From the NCBI GenBank assembly GCA_020060215.1, contig JAGVAP010000061.1, forward strand, positions 23,143 to 87,142: a stretch of DNA of 64,000 nucleotides. The letters run 5' to 3'. The position numbers and the translations under genes are program-made. This stretch comes from Deltaproteobacteria bacterium. Its GTDB lineage: Bacteria; Desulfobacterota; DSM-4660; Desulfatiglandales; HGW-15. Under the pieces are notes generated by a model, which did not search any database, was not told where the DNA came from, and saw only the letters and a program-made list of their open reading frames with translations. Positions 36,788 through 44,985 of this stretch are shown piece after piece. The stretch's first letter is position 1. Every line of letters begins with the position of its first letter.

Positions 36788-37741
36788 ATGGCCACTCGTT
36801 CCCAAAAGATCTTCTCTTCCATGATGACCGGGCTCTTCGGACTGGGGCTGGCCTTTACGCTCTATCTCTCCGCCCTTTCCACCTTCACCGAGGCGGGACT
36901 GCTTTGCGATCTCATGGGAAGCGATTGTCTCGGCGCCATCCATTCGGCCTATGGTCGTGTTATGGGGCTTTCAGTGGCCTCCCTGGGCCTCGGCTACTTT
37001 ACGTTTCAGATGGTGCTTCTGGCGGCTGTCCGGGTCATGCAACATACCCCCGGCGCGGCCTTTCTCGCAAAAGTCCAAACGCTGGGCGCCACGGCGGCCA
37101 TGGGGGTGAGTCTTTTCTTCGTCTATGTCCTGCAGTTTGTCCTGGATCAGGGTTGTGTCGCGTGCTACGGGGTCCATGCAGTCAATGCGGCGGTCCTTGC
37201 CCTTTGCCTCGTCAGGCACCTTGGGGAAAGAGAGACCCGTTCCGGCTTTTTCCCCGGCTTCTTGCCGTTCAGGCTCGAGTTGGCTTCCGCCCTCGCGATC
37301 CCCCTTCTCCTGGCGGCGAACGTCACGCTGGCTGCAGGTTTTCTGGAGTCCAAGATCCTCATCCAGGGCGAGCAGAAGAAGATTCGCGACAACCTGGACT
37401 ACTATCGATACCTCCACCACTCCTCAACCCACCACTCCTTTACGGTCGCGCAGGACGATGCGGTCATCGGCGAACCGGCCATTGCCCTGCACCAGATCGT
37501 GCTCCTCCACAAGGACGGCTGCGGCCACTGCCGGGCGGCGAAGGAAAAACTCACAGAGATCGTTCAACGGTACGACAGGGCGGTCTACCTGGTCGTCAGG
37601 GAAGTGAGCCGCATGGCTCCATCCGAACTGGAACGGCTGCAGGTCCGGCAGGTCCCGGCCGTCTTCGTCGACGGCCGATTCGCTGAAGGATGGCAGGTCC
37701 CCGGGTTCCTGGACGCCTTCACCCTGGACTGCGGGTGCTGA
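36788..37741 (+). CDS. VKOR-thioredoxin fusion, disulfide-forming membrane protein
   Basis: 317 residues. An N-terminal vitamin K epoxide reductase domain with about five membrane helices carries the loop pair Cys40/Cys47 (GLLCDLMGSDC) and the CxxC at 123/126 (QGCVACYG) that oxidises quinone. A C-terminal periplasmic thioredoxin-like domain (about 225-317) has DGCGHCRAAK (Cys245/248). Bacterial VKOR fusions replace DsbB plus DsbA. ATG 36788 follows AGGAGG-type sequence. It probably makes or maintains disulfides in exported proteins, in the same strand order as the rhodanese gene. Confidence 0.88.
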   Translation: MATRSQKIFSSMMTGLFGLGLAFTLYLSALSTFTEAGLLCDLMGSDCLGAIHSAYGRVMGLSVASLGLGYFTFQMVLLAAVRVMQHTPGAAFLAKVQTLGATAAMGVSLFFVYVLQFVLDQGCVACYGVHAVNAAVLALCLVRHLGERETRSGFFPGFLPFRLELASALAIPLLLAANVTLAAGFLESKILIQGEQKKIRDNLDYYRYLHHSSTHHSFTVAQDDAVIGEPAIALHQIVLLHKDGCGHCRAAKEKLTEIVQRYDRAVYLVVREVSRMAPSELERLQVRQVPAVFVDGRFAEGWQVPGFLDAFTLDCGC

Positions 37742-38040
37742 CCCCCTGGAACCGCAGCCCTCCAATCCACCATCCACTTTTCGTCTGATTCGTCGACGTC
37801 CGCCGGTTCGGGGGTTCTCCTTTCGACGAGCAGGCGTCCGATGCAAGGCGCATCGATATCCCGAGGAGCGAGTCGCAAAGACCCGTACGTCCCGGCAACC
37901 CTGCCCCGGCGTAAGCGAGGGACGAGGGCAACGCAGCAGAGGGTGGTCATGGTGAATCGCGGCCGCTCCGATCCATTTGACGGCATGAGGCCGACATGCT
38001 AAGAGAAGACGTCTAATCGTCAGAGAAACCGGCTGAGCAC
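37742..38040. other. Non-coding gap with a hairpin
   Basis: No gene seen. A perfect CGATGC-AAGGC-GCATCG hairpin lies at 37840-37856, inside a block that reads like a dispersed repeat rather than a regulatory leader. Confidence 0.4.
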
Positions 38041-39708
38041 ATGAATTCTCCATACAAGCTGATATGCGTCGGCCTTCCGGATGGGTCATCCGAACTCCTC
38101 CACCGGGAACTGCCTCCGGGCTCATTCCAGATTCAAACCACCCGGGGTCTGGAGGAGCTGGTGGGGGCTCTCAAGCAGGGGATACCGGACCTGATCTTCA
38201 TGTCTGCGGAGATCAAGGAATTCGATCCTTTTCTGCTGTGTGCGAGGCTTTCCAAAGGCGCTGCCGCCGTCCTCATGATCTCCGAGGCGCCGACTCGTGA
38301 GCTCCTCATCAAGGCGGCAAGGCACGGGGCCATGGATGTGCTGGTCAGTCCCTTCCAGCCCGGGACGGTCGGACCGAAGACCGACCGCGCCCTCGTGAAG
38401 ATCGGAAAGAAAACACCTCCGGAAGGGCTGGAAAAAAAAGTCAATTTCGGTGTCGCCAAGTCTCCTTTCGACAAGGTGAAGGTCCTTGTCAAGAACGTGA
38501 AGGAGGTGCTGGCCCTTCCATTTGCGGTCGTCAAGATCATCCGCCTCTGCAACGACCGTTCGGCAAGCGCCTCGGATCTCGAGAAGCCGGTCCTGTCGGA
38601 CCCTGCCATCGCAGCGATGATCATGCAACGGGCAAACTCCGCGGCCTATGCCGGAGTAGGCAAGGCCACCAACATCCAACGGGCGGTGATGAGGATCGGC
38701 ATGAGGGCGACGAGAAACATCGCCGCATCCTTTTCGGTCTTCAAGCTGTTCTCCAGCGAGGAGAGGAGCTTCGGGTTCAACCGGATCTGGTTCTGGCTCC
38801 ATTCTCTCACCACGGGAATCTGTGCTCAGAACCTGGCCACAATGCTCAAATACCGGCAGCCCGAAGACGCCTTCCTTGCCGGCCTTCTCCATGACATCGG
38901 CAAGATGGTGCTGGATGACTTCATGAACGAGGAGTTTCACAAGGCCCTTCGCACGGCCAATGCCGAATCCATTCCCATGTGCATGGCGGAAAAGGCCGTC
39001 TTCGAGGCGAACCACTCCTATATTGGTTCCAAAATATCGGAAGCCTGGGGGTTTCCACCGGTGATCGCCGAGGGGATAGGACGTCATCATCTTTATGAAA
39101 CGATTGCGGTGGAGAGCGGCCAGCTTTCCATGGGGGCAATCGTGTGTCTGGCCAACCAGATGGCCAAGGCCCTGAGGGCAGGCAGCGGCGGTGATCATCT
39201 TGCGGAGCGCGAGGCAGCGCCCCTCTGGAGGCAGCTTCCAGGGGGAATACCCTGGAAGACAATCATCGAGAAGATCTTTGCAGAGCTGAAGGCCTACTCC
39301 GAGGTCCTTGAGATCCCGCCGGAGCAGTTCCAGACCGATCTTCCTCAGGAACAAAGAGGCAAGGTGGGCATCTTTGTCCCGCGCGGTGCGATCTATGGTC
39401 CACTCCTTCAGATGGCCTCGGTGCGGGAGGGCTTCGACCCCGTTCTTTTCTCATCTCTCGGCGACAACAACCTGAAAGACCAGGAATTCGCCGCAGTGAT
39501 AGGGGATCTTACCGCCGTCCAGAAGAGCGAAGAGGCCATGCAGCTTTACGAGACCCTGGCCTCTCTCTCGGCAAGGACCATCATCCTTCCCCGTACCGAC
39601 GGAAAGGAGAGGCCTTTCAACCTGGATTTCTTCTGGCTTGAAACCCAGATCGGAGCCCCCCCGTCAGGGTCCGAAACCAGGGGAGCCGGTGTGGAAGATG
39701 ACGAGTAG
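38041..39708 (+). CDS. HDOD-domain signalling protein with degenerate receivers
   Basis: 555 residues. The first ~115 residues are a receiver-like fold (YKLICVGLPDGSSELL) that lacks a clear phospho-acceptor: the position reads FMSAEIKEFD. The HDOD domain (about 150-360) shows RIGMRATRNIAASF and LLHDIGKMVLDDF. The last ~120 residues resemble another receiver-like or regulatory domain (GKVGIFVPRGAIYGPLLQMA). HDOD proteins relay signals in chemotaxis, competence or cyclic nucleotide pathways. ATG 38041 has a weak ribosome site. Likely linked to the chemoreceptor cluster to its left. Confidence 0.82.
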   Translation: MNSPYKLICVGLPDGSSELLHRELPPGSFQIQTTRGLEELVGALKQGIPDLIFMSAEIKEFDPFLLCARLSKGAAAVLMISEAPTRELLIKAARHGAMDVLVSPFQPGTVGPKTDRALVKIGKKTPPEGLEKKVNFGVAKSPFDKVKVLVKNVKEVLALPFAVVKIIRLCNDRSASASDLEKPVLSDPAIAAMIMQRANSAAYAGVGKATNIQRAVMRIGMRATRNIAASFSVFKLFSSEERSFGFNRIWFWLHSLTTGICAQNLATMLKYRQPEDAFLAGLLHDIGKMVLDDFMNEEFHKALRTANAESIPMCMAEKAVFEANHSYIGSKISEAWGFPPVIAEGIGRHHLYETIAVESGQLSMGAIVCLANQMAKALRAGSGGDHLAEREAAPLWRQLPGGIPWKTIIEKIFAELKAYSEVLEIPPEQFQTDLPQEQRGKVGIFVPRGAIYGPLLQMASVREGFDPVLFSSLGDNNLKDQEFAAVIGDLTAVQKSEEAMQLYETLASLSARTIILPRTDGKERPFNLDFFWLETQIGAPPSGSETRGAGVEDDE

Positions 39709-39834
39709 CCCTGCCAGAACCGGCCTGCCCATTATTTTGCGTCTGAGCCCAATACCGGGCTGGAATGATCGTATCCATTTCGCCCTTAAAGCAAAAAGAC
39801 ATTATCAATCAAACACTTGAATTTACCATCCTGT

Positions 39835-39850
39835 TGGCACATGCATTGCT
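39835..39850 (+). promoter_or_regulatory. Sigma-54 promoter (-24/-12) of the 40-46 kb operon
   Basis: TGGCACATGCATTGCT matches the consensus TGGCAC-N5-TTGCW at every defined position, with GG and GC separated by 10 bp. A transcription start near 39862 would leave a leader of about 130 nt before the small-subunit ATG 39995. The gap 39709-39994 otherwise holds nothing gene-like. Confidence 0.85.
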
Positions 39851-39994
39851 TTGCTTCGCTTCCGTAAACAGAGGGTGGACGCCGGCGGACACATCGGGTG
39901 TCTTGGCGGTCACTATACCCACCTCGAGTGGAGGACCCGGCTCACGGGACACCCTGTCGGAGTTCACCTATCTTTAAAGAAGAAGGAGGTTGAT

Positions 39995-40273
39995 ATGGTT
40001 GATTTTCTGGTCCATGAAGCATCGGACAACGTGGGGGTCGCCACGAAGGACATCAAGTCGGGTGAGAGCGTCAAGGGGTTGTTCATGGACAGCCAAAAGG
40101 CAACGGAACTGAAGGCGCTCATGGACATCCCCCTTGGACACAAGATCGCCTTGAAGGATCTGAAGACCGGCGACGGCGCGATCAAGTACGGGAACGACAT
40201 CGGCAAGATCGTGGCCGACGTGAAAAAAGGCGAACATGTGCATATTCACAATCTCAAGACAAGAAGGTGGTAG
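39995..40273 (+). CDS. SAF-domain small subunit of a UxaA/SuyAB-type lyase
   Basis: 92 residues, a stand-alone SAF domain ([39 protein letters not shown]). In altronate and galactarate dehydratases this domain is the N-terminus of a ~500-residue protein; in (2R)-sulfolactate sulfo-lyase it is a separate subunit, SuyA. GAAGGAGG precedes ATG 39995. The large subunit starts 2 nt after the stop. The split layout favours a SuyA-like role, but the substrate is not proven by sequence reading. Confidence 0.75.
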   Translation: MVDFLVHEASDNVGVATKDIKSGESVKGLFMDSQKATELKALMDIPLGHKIALKDLKTGDGAIKYGNDIGKIVADVKKGEHVHIHNLKTRRW

Positions 40274-40275
40274 CG

Positions 40276-41439
40276 ATGAAGAGTCCAAAGTTCATGGCAT
40301 ATAGACGCGAAAACGGCCGCGTGGGAATCAGAAACCATGTGGTGATCCTCCCACTCGACGACCTTTCCAATGCCGCATGTGAGGCGGTGGCAAACAACAT
40401 CAAGGGAACCCTTGCGCTTCCCCATGCCTACGGGAGACTCCAGTTCGGCGAAGACCTCGAGCTCTTTTTCAGGACCATGATCGGCACCGGCAGGAATCCG
40501 AACGTGGCGGCCGTGGTGGTCATCGGGATCGAACCGGATTGGACCAACAGGATCGTGGAGGGCATCGCCGCCACCGGCAAACCGGTGAAGGGGTTCTCCA
40601 TCGAGCGAAGCGGCGACATCCAGACCATTGCCATGGCCTCTCGCCAGGCCAAGGAGTATGTCCATTGGGCCACGGAGCTTCAGAAGTCCGAATGTTCCCT
40701 GAACGAGCTCTACGTATCCGTGAAATGCGGGGAGTCCGATACCACATCAGGCCTCGCATCGAATCCCACGGTCGGAAACGCCATCGATAAGCTGGTCGAG
40801 ATGGGAGCCGTCTGCTCTTTCGGAGAGACGTCCGAGATCACGGGAGCGGAGCTCATTTGCAGGTCCCGCGCCGCCGCCCCGGAGGTGGGGGAGCATTTCA
40901 TGAGGGTGTTCAACGAGTACAACGACTTCATCATGAAAGAGAAGACAGACGATCTCTCCGGCTCCCAGCCGACCAAGGGCAACATCCGGGGCGGGCTCAC
41001 CACGATTGAGGAAAAGGCCCTGGGAAACCTGCAGAAGATCGGCAAGAAGGCCAGGTACGTGGGCGTGCTGAAACCGGCTGAAGAGCCCAAGGGAAAGGGC
41101 CTCTGGTTTATGGATACCTCTTCCGCGGCAGCGGAGGCGGTGACCCTTTGGGCGGCCTCCGGTGCGGTCGTCCACCTCTTTCCCACCGGACAGGGGAACA
41201 TCATCGGAAACCCGATCGAGCCGGTGATCAAGCTTTCGGCCAATCCCCTCACCTGCAGCACCATGAGCGAGCACATCGACCTCGATGTCTCGGCCATCCT
41301 CCGGGGGGAGTTGACCCTGGATCAGGCCGGGGATCTGCTGCTTGAGATGGTGGTCCGGACCGCGAACGGGCGATTCACGGCTGCGGAGGCCCTCGGCCAT
41401 CGGGAATTCGTCCTGACGAAGCTCTACCGGAGCGCTTAG
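40276..41439 (+). CDS. UxaA-family catalytic subunit, SuyB-like
   Basis: 387 residues, the large catalytic domain of the UxaA family of Fe-dependent 2-hydroxy acid lyases. Signatures: [38 protein letters not shown] (cysteine and Glu near the active site), [17 protein letters not shown], and [18 protein letters not shown]. The absence of a fused SAF domain and the ~390-residue length are as in SuyB, which eliminates sulfite from (R)-3-sulfolactate to give pyruvate. Other 2-hydroxy acid substrates (altronate-, galactarate-like, or a dehydratase) remain open. GTG 40267 is a possible longer start. Downstream are a TTT transporter and a LarA-like gene. Confidence 0.75.
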   Translation: MKSPKFMAYRRENGRVGIRNHVVILPLDDLSNAACEAVANNIKGTLALPHAYGRLQFGEDLELFFRTMIGTGRNPNVAAVVVIGIEPDWTNRIVEGIAATGKPVKGFSIERSGDIQTIAMASRQAKEYVHWATELQKSECSLNELYVSVKCGESDTTSGLASNPTVGNAIDKLVEMGAVCSFGETSEITGAELICRSRAAAPEVGEHFMRVFNEYNDFIMKEKTDDLSGSQPTKGNIRGGLTTIEEKALGNLQKIGKKARYVGVLKPAEEPKGKGLWFMDTSSAAAEAVTLWAASGAVVHLFPTGQGNIIGNPIEPVIKLSANPLTCSTMSEHIDLDVSAILRGELTLDQAGDLLLEMVVRTANGRFTAAEALGHREFVLTKLYRSA

Positions 41440-41507
41440 CTGTGACCATCCGCCTCTGGCGGAGACACGGAAAGGCTCTACCGGTCCTGGGTTGTAACCA
41501 GGCCACT

Positions 41508-41668
41508 TGAAATCCGAATGTCGAATATCGAAATCGGACAAATGAATTCAAAGCCAAATGTTCAGAGAAGAAAAGGCGGGAAAGCAAGGCCGCGATCTTC
41601 GGTTTGACCATTTGGATTTTGGTCATTGAAGTTGGTTTCGGGTTTCGTGCTTCGGATTTCGAGTTATC
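41508..41668. repeat. Palindromic CGAAAT/CAAAT dispersed repeat
   Basis: Between the lyase and tctB: left arm GAAATCCGAATGTCGAATAT, right arm GGGTTTCGTGCTTCGGATTT; the arms are complementary in type. Same family as 3130-3300 and 52873-53005. Confidence 0.6.
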
Positions 41669-41689
41669 TGCGAAAGAAGGGGGACGGCC

Positions 41690-42145
41690 ATGCAAAGAAA
41701 GGATCTGATCGGAGGCCTCTTCTTCATGGCCGCCGGGTTCCTCTTCACCATCTACTCCCGAACCGTGGATATCGGCACCTGGGAGGAGCCGGGACCGGGC
41801 TTTCTTCCCTTCTACGGCGGCATCCTGATGATCGTCATGACCGGACTGCTTGTGGCCAAGGATCTGTACAAGACCGTCCGGTCGACGGAGCCCTTTTTCG
41901 CAGAGAGGGATTCCTGGAAGAGGGTGGCCGCAACGGCCGTCGCCCTGATCGCCTTCAACTTCCTTCTGCGGCCCCTGGGTTTCGTCCTGGTCACCTTTTT
42001 GTTTGTAGGCTTCCTCGTGAAATTCGTCTTTCCCCAGGGGTGGATCAAGTCCATGGTCACCGCGACCCTGGCCACCGCCTGTGCAAGGTTCATCTTCGTG
42101 AATCTTCTCGAGATCAATTTCCCCAAGGGAGTGCTGGGGTTCTGA
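41690..42145 (+). CDS. tctB: Tripartite tricarboxylate transporter small subunit TctB
   Basis: 151 residues with four hydrophobic segments (about 8-25, 38-55, 85-108, 118-135). It is the small membrane subunit of a TTT uptake system for a carboxylate. A family with low sequence conservation; the call rests on size, topology and the adjoining tctA, which starts 1 nt after the stop. GGGGGA-type ribosome site before ATG 41690. Confidence 0.85.
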   Translation: MQRKDLIGGLFFMAAGFLFTIYSRTVDIGTWEEPGPGFLPFYGGILMIVMTGLLVAKDLYKTVRSTEPFFAERDSWKRVAATAVALIAFNFLLRPLGFVLVTFLFVGFLVKFVFPQGWIKSMVTATLATACARFIFVNLLEINFPKGVLGF

Positions 42146-42146
42146 G

Positions 42147-43676
42147 ATGGAGGGCACAACGGATATCCTGGGGTTTCTTCTTCAGGGCGCGCAGGTAGCC
42201 TTACAGCCGACGAACCTGGCCTTCTGTTTCATCGGGGTGCTCATGGGTACGCTGGTGGGGGTCCTCCCGGGACTGGGACCGACCGCAGCCATCGCCCTTC
42301 TTCTGCCGGTGAGCTTCCACATCCCGCCGGTGTCCACCATCATCATGCTCGCAGGGATCTATTACGGCGCCATGTACGGCGGCTCCACCACCTCCATCCT
42401 GGTGAACATCCCGGGCGAGGCCGCATCCGTGATCACCTGCATCGACGGGCACCAGATGGCCAAGAACGGGCGGGCGGGTCCGGCGCTCGGAATCGCGGCG
42501 TTCGGTTCCTTTATCGCGGGAACCGTGGGGGTCATCGGGATCACCATGGTGGCCCCTCCCATGGCGAAGTTCGCGCTTGCCTTCGGCCCTGCCGAATACT
42601 TCTCGCTCCTGCTCCTGGGCATCGTGATCATCATCTACATGTCCACGGGCTCCATCCTGAAGGATCTCATCGCGGCCATGTTCGGTCTGCTCCTGGGCAC
42701 GATCGGGATGGACAACATCTCCGGGACCCAGAGGTTGACGTTCGGGGTGCTGGAGCTGACCGACGGCATCGGCTTCATTCCTGCGGTCATGGGGCTCTTC
42801 GGCATCTCCGAGATCCTGCTGAATGTGGAGAAGATGATCGTGACCACGCTGGTCACCGACAAGGTCAAGGGGCTGTTTCCCAGTCTCAAGGATTGGAAAG
42901 AGTCCTTCTGGCCCATGATCCGGGGGACGGTGCTCGGGTTCTTCATCGGAGTGCTCCCGGGACCGGCGCCGGTGATCTCCACCTACAGCTCCTACGCCAT
43001 GGAGAAGAAGCTCTCCAAGACGCCCCGGAAGTTCGGCACAGGACACATCGTGGGCGTTGCAGGGCCGGAGGCTGCAAACAATGCGGCATCCAGCGGCGCC
43101 ATGATCCCCCTCTTCACGCTCGGCATCCCGGCGAACTCGGTCATCGCGGTCCTCCTCGGCGCATTCATGATCCACGGACTCCAGCCCGGCCCCATGTTCA
43201 TCACCCGTTACCCGGATGTCTTCTGGGCGGCCATCGTCAGCATGTACCTAGGCAATGTCATGCTCCTGGTCCTGAACCTGCCCCTGATCCCGCTCTGGGT
43301 CAAGGTGTTGAGGGTCCCCTACACGATCCTCTTTCCGCTCATCCTGATGTTCTGCCTGATCGGCGTCTACAGCCTCAACTTCAGCCAGGTGGAGATCAGC
43401 CTCATGATCGGATTCGGGATCCTGGGTTACCTCATGAGGAAGTTCAAGTTCGAAATGCCGCCCCTGGTCCTTGCCCTCGTGCTTGGGCCCATGATGGAGA
43501 GCAATCTACGGCTGACTCTGCTCATCTCCCAAGGGGACCCGACCGTATTCCTGAGGAGACCCGTTTCCGCGGTGTTCATGGCCGTTTCCGTGCTCCTGAT
43601 CCTCTCGACCATGATCCCCGGGATACGGAAGCGAAGATCCAGTTTTCAGGAAAAGCTCGGAGAAGAAGAGGGATAA
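42147..43676 (+). CDS. tctA: Tripartite tricarboxylate transporter large permease TctA
   Basis: 509 residues, about 11-12 membrane segments; the family motif GVLPGLGPTAAIALLLPVSF near residue 35 and NNAASSGAMIPLFTLGIPAN in the second half are diagnostic. It forms the channel with TctB, and receives substrate from the periplasmic TctC. SlcHFG, a TTT system, imports sulfolactate in Chromohalobacter, which makes a sulfonate substrate a possible reading of this cluster. Confidence 0.95.
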   Translation: MEGTTDILGFLLQGAQVALQPTNLAFCFIGVLMGTLVGVLPGLGPTAAIALLLPVSFHIPPVSTIIMLAGIYYGAMYGGSTTSILVNIPGEAASVITCIDGHQMAKNGRAGPALGIAAFGSFIAGTVGVIGITMVAPPMAKFALAFGPAEYFSLLLLGIVIIIYMSTGSILKDLIAAMFGLLLGTIGMDNISGTQRLTFGVLELTDGIGFIPAVMGLFGISEILLNVEKMIVTTLVTDKVKGLFPSLKDWKESFWPMIRGTVLGFFIGVLPGPAPVISTYSSYAMEKKLSKTPRKFGTGHIVGVAGPEAANNAASSGAMIPLFTLGIPANSVIAVLLGAFMIHGLQPGPMFITRYPDVFWAAIVSMYLGNVMLLVLNLPLIPLWVKVLRVPYTILFPLILMFCLIGVYSLNFSQVEISLMIGFGILGYLMRKFKFEMPPLVLALVLGPMMESNLRLTLLISQGDPTVFLRRPVSAVFMAVSVLLILSTMIPGIRKRRSSFQEKLGEEEG

Positions 43677-43714
43677 AATGTCCAAGGGAAGAGGAAGAAG
43701 TCTGAAGAATGTCC

Positions 43715-43811
43715 AATGTCCAATGTCCAAGGGAATGGATGAATGCCCGACGTACAAGGTAGAACGCAAGATGTCCTTCTTCTTGTCTCTTGCTTCTGCG
43801 GTTGGACATTC
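43715..43811 (+). repeat. 97-bp inverted repeat, copy A
   Basis: Matches the reverse complement of 51655-51751 at 96 of 97 positions. The ends carry AATGTCCAA and TTGGACATT, so the unit itself is palindromic at its termini. It lies in the tctA-tctC gap, next to a TTGGTGTCTTTGTGACTTAG repeat (43813-43838). Confidence 0.9.
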
Positions 43812-43875
43812 CTTGGTGTCTTTGTGACTTAGTGGCAGAATTTGACTGCAAACAACCATGAAAGGAGAACGGAAG

Positions 43876-44850
43876 ATGAGAACGAAGAAAATCTTGGCCT
43901 TCTTGGCCGCTGTCCTGCTGATCGGTTCCATGGGGATCCCCCTTGCGCAGGGGGCCGAGTACCCCGAAAAGGAGATCAACTATATCATTGCGTTCAATCC
44001 CGGCGGGGAATCGGACATCGAATTCCGGATCATGCAGCCTTTCCTGGAAAAGGCGTTCGGTGTGAGGTTCGTCCCCGAATACAAACCGGCCGCAGGGGGG
44101 GCGCTTGCGTGGAATTTCCTCAGCGCCGCCACCCCTGACGGATACACCATCGGCGGGTTCAACGCACCTCACATCATCACGCAGCCCCTGACCATGAAGG
44201 ATGTCAATTACACCACGGACGGGTTTCGCTATCTGGCCATGATCGAAAACACCCCGGTTGCACTCTGCGTGAAGAAAGACTTTCCGGCGAAGAGCCTCAA
44301 GGAGTTCATCGCGTATGCGAAGGCCAATCCGGGCAAGGTGACTGCGAGCGGGGTCGGGAAGAACTCCGGTCCTCATCTTGCGGTCCTGCAGTTTCAGAAA
44401 CTGGCAGGGGTGAAGTTCACCTACGTGCCCTTTCAAGGGACAGGGCAGCTGAAGCCGGCCATCATGGGCGGGCACGTGGACGCGGCATTCACCAACTCGC
44501 CCGCAGCGGTGGAGATGATGCCCCTCGGGATCCGTTGCCTCGCCGTCGGAACGGAAAAGCGGATGCCTCAACTCCCCGACGTCCCCACCTTCATGGAAGG
44601 GGGAGTCCGGTACACGCCGCGCATCGACAGGGGGATCTTCGCGCCCAAGGGCCTCCCCACGGATATCGCGGACAAGCTGGAAAAGAAGCTCTTCGAGATC
44701 GTCAGCAGCAAGGAGGTTCAGGCCAAGCTGATCGAAGGCGGCTTCGTGCCCAACCCCATGAAAGGGGCTGATGCCGAGAAATACATCCTGGGGCTCGCGG
44801 CCGACCTCAAGAAGCTGATCCAGGAAGAAGGACTGATGCAGACCAAGTAG
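43876..44850 (+). CDS. tctC: Tripartite tricarboxylate transporter binding protein TctC
   Basis: Periplasmic substrate-binding protein, 324 residues, with a signal peptide (RTKKILAFLAAVLLIGSMG, cleaved near AQGAEY) and the Bug-family fold: KEINYIIAFNPGGESDIEFR, VEYKPAAGGALAW region, and TASGVGKNSGPHLAV. ATG 43876 has GGAGAACGGAAG upstream; ATG 43858 lies too near for a site of its own. Separated from tctA by about 200 bp containing inverted-repeat copy A. Confidence 0.93.
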   Translation: MRTKKILAFLAAVLLIGSMGIPLAQGAEYPEKEINYIIAFNPGGESDIEFRIMQPFLEKAFGVRFVPEYKPAAGGALAWNFLSAATPDGYTIGGFNAPHIITQPLTMKDVNYTTDGFRYLAMIENTPVALCVKKDFPAKSLKEFIAYAKANPGKVTASGVGKNSGPHLAVLQFQKLAGVKFTYVPFQGTGQLKPAIMGGHVDAAFTNSPAAVEMMPLGIRCLAVGTEKRMPQLPDVPTFMEGGVRYTPRIDRGIFAPKGLPTDIADKLEKKLFEIVSSKEVQAKLIEGGFVPNPMKGADAEKYILGLAADLKKLIQEEGLMQTK

Positions 44851-44870
44851 CAGGCACCAAGGAGAAGATC

Positions 44871-44928
44871 CGCCACGAAGACACGAAGACACAGATAGAT
44901 TCTTCGTGTCTTTGTGACTTTGTGGCAG
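44871..44928. repeat. Palindromic GAAGACACGAAG repeat
   Basis: Arms CGCCACGAAGACACGAAGAC (from 44871) and CTTCGTGTCTTTGTGACTTT (from 44902) could form a hairpin between tctC and the LarA-like gene. Same family as 18161-18185, 23342-23367 and 43813-43838. Confidence 0.75.
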
Positions 44929-44985
44929 TCATCCTTTTCCCCTCTTTCCAGAAGGGGGGCAGGGGGGATTTGGAGCGGGAGGTCT

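Noticed and set aside
42201..43175. 324-codon frame antisense to tctA
   Set aside because: His/Asp/Glu-rich antisense translation of membrane-helix codons, a known artefact.
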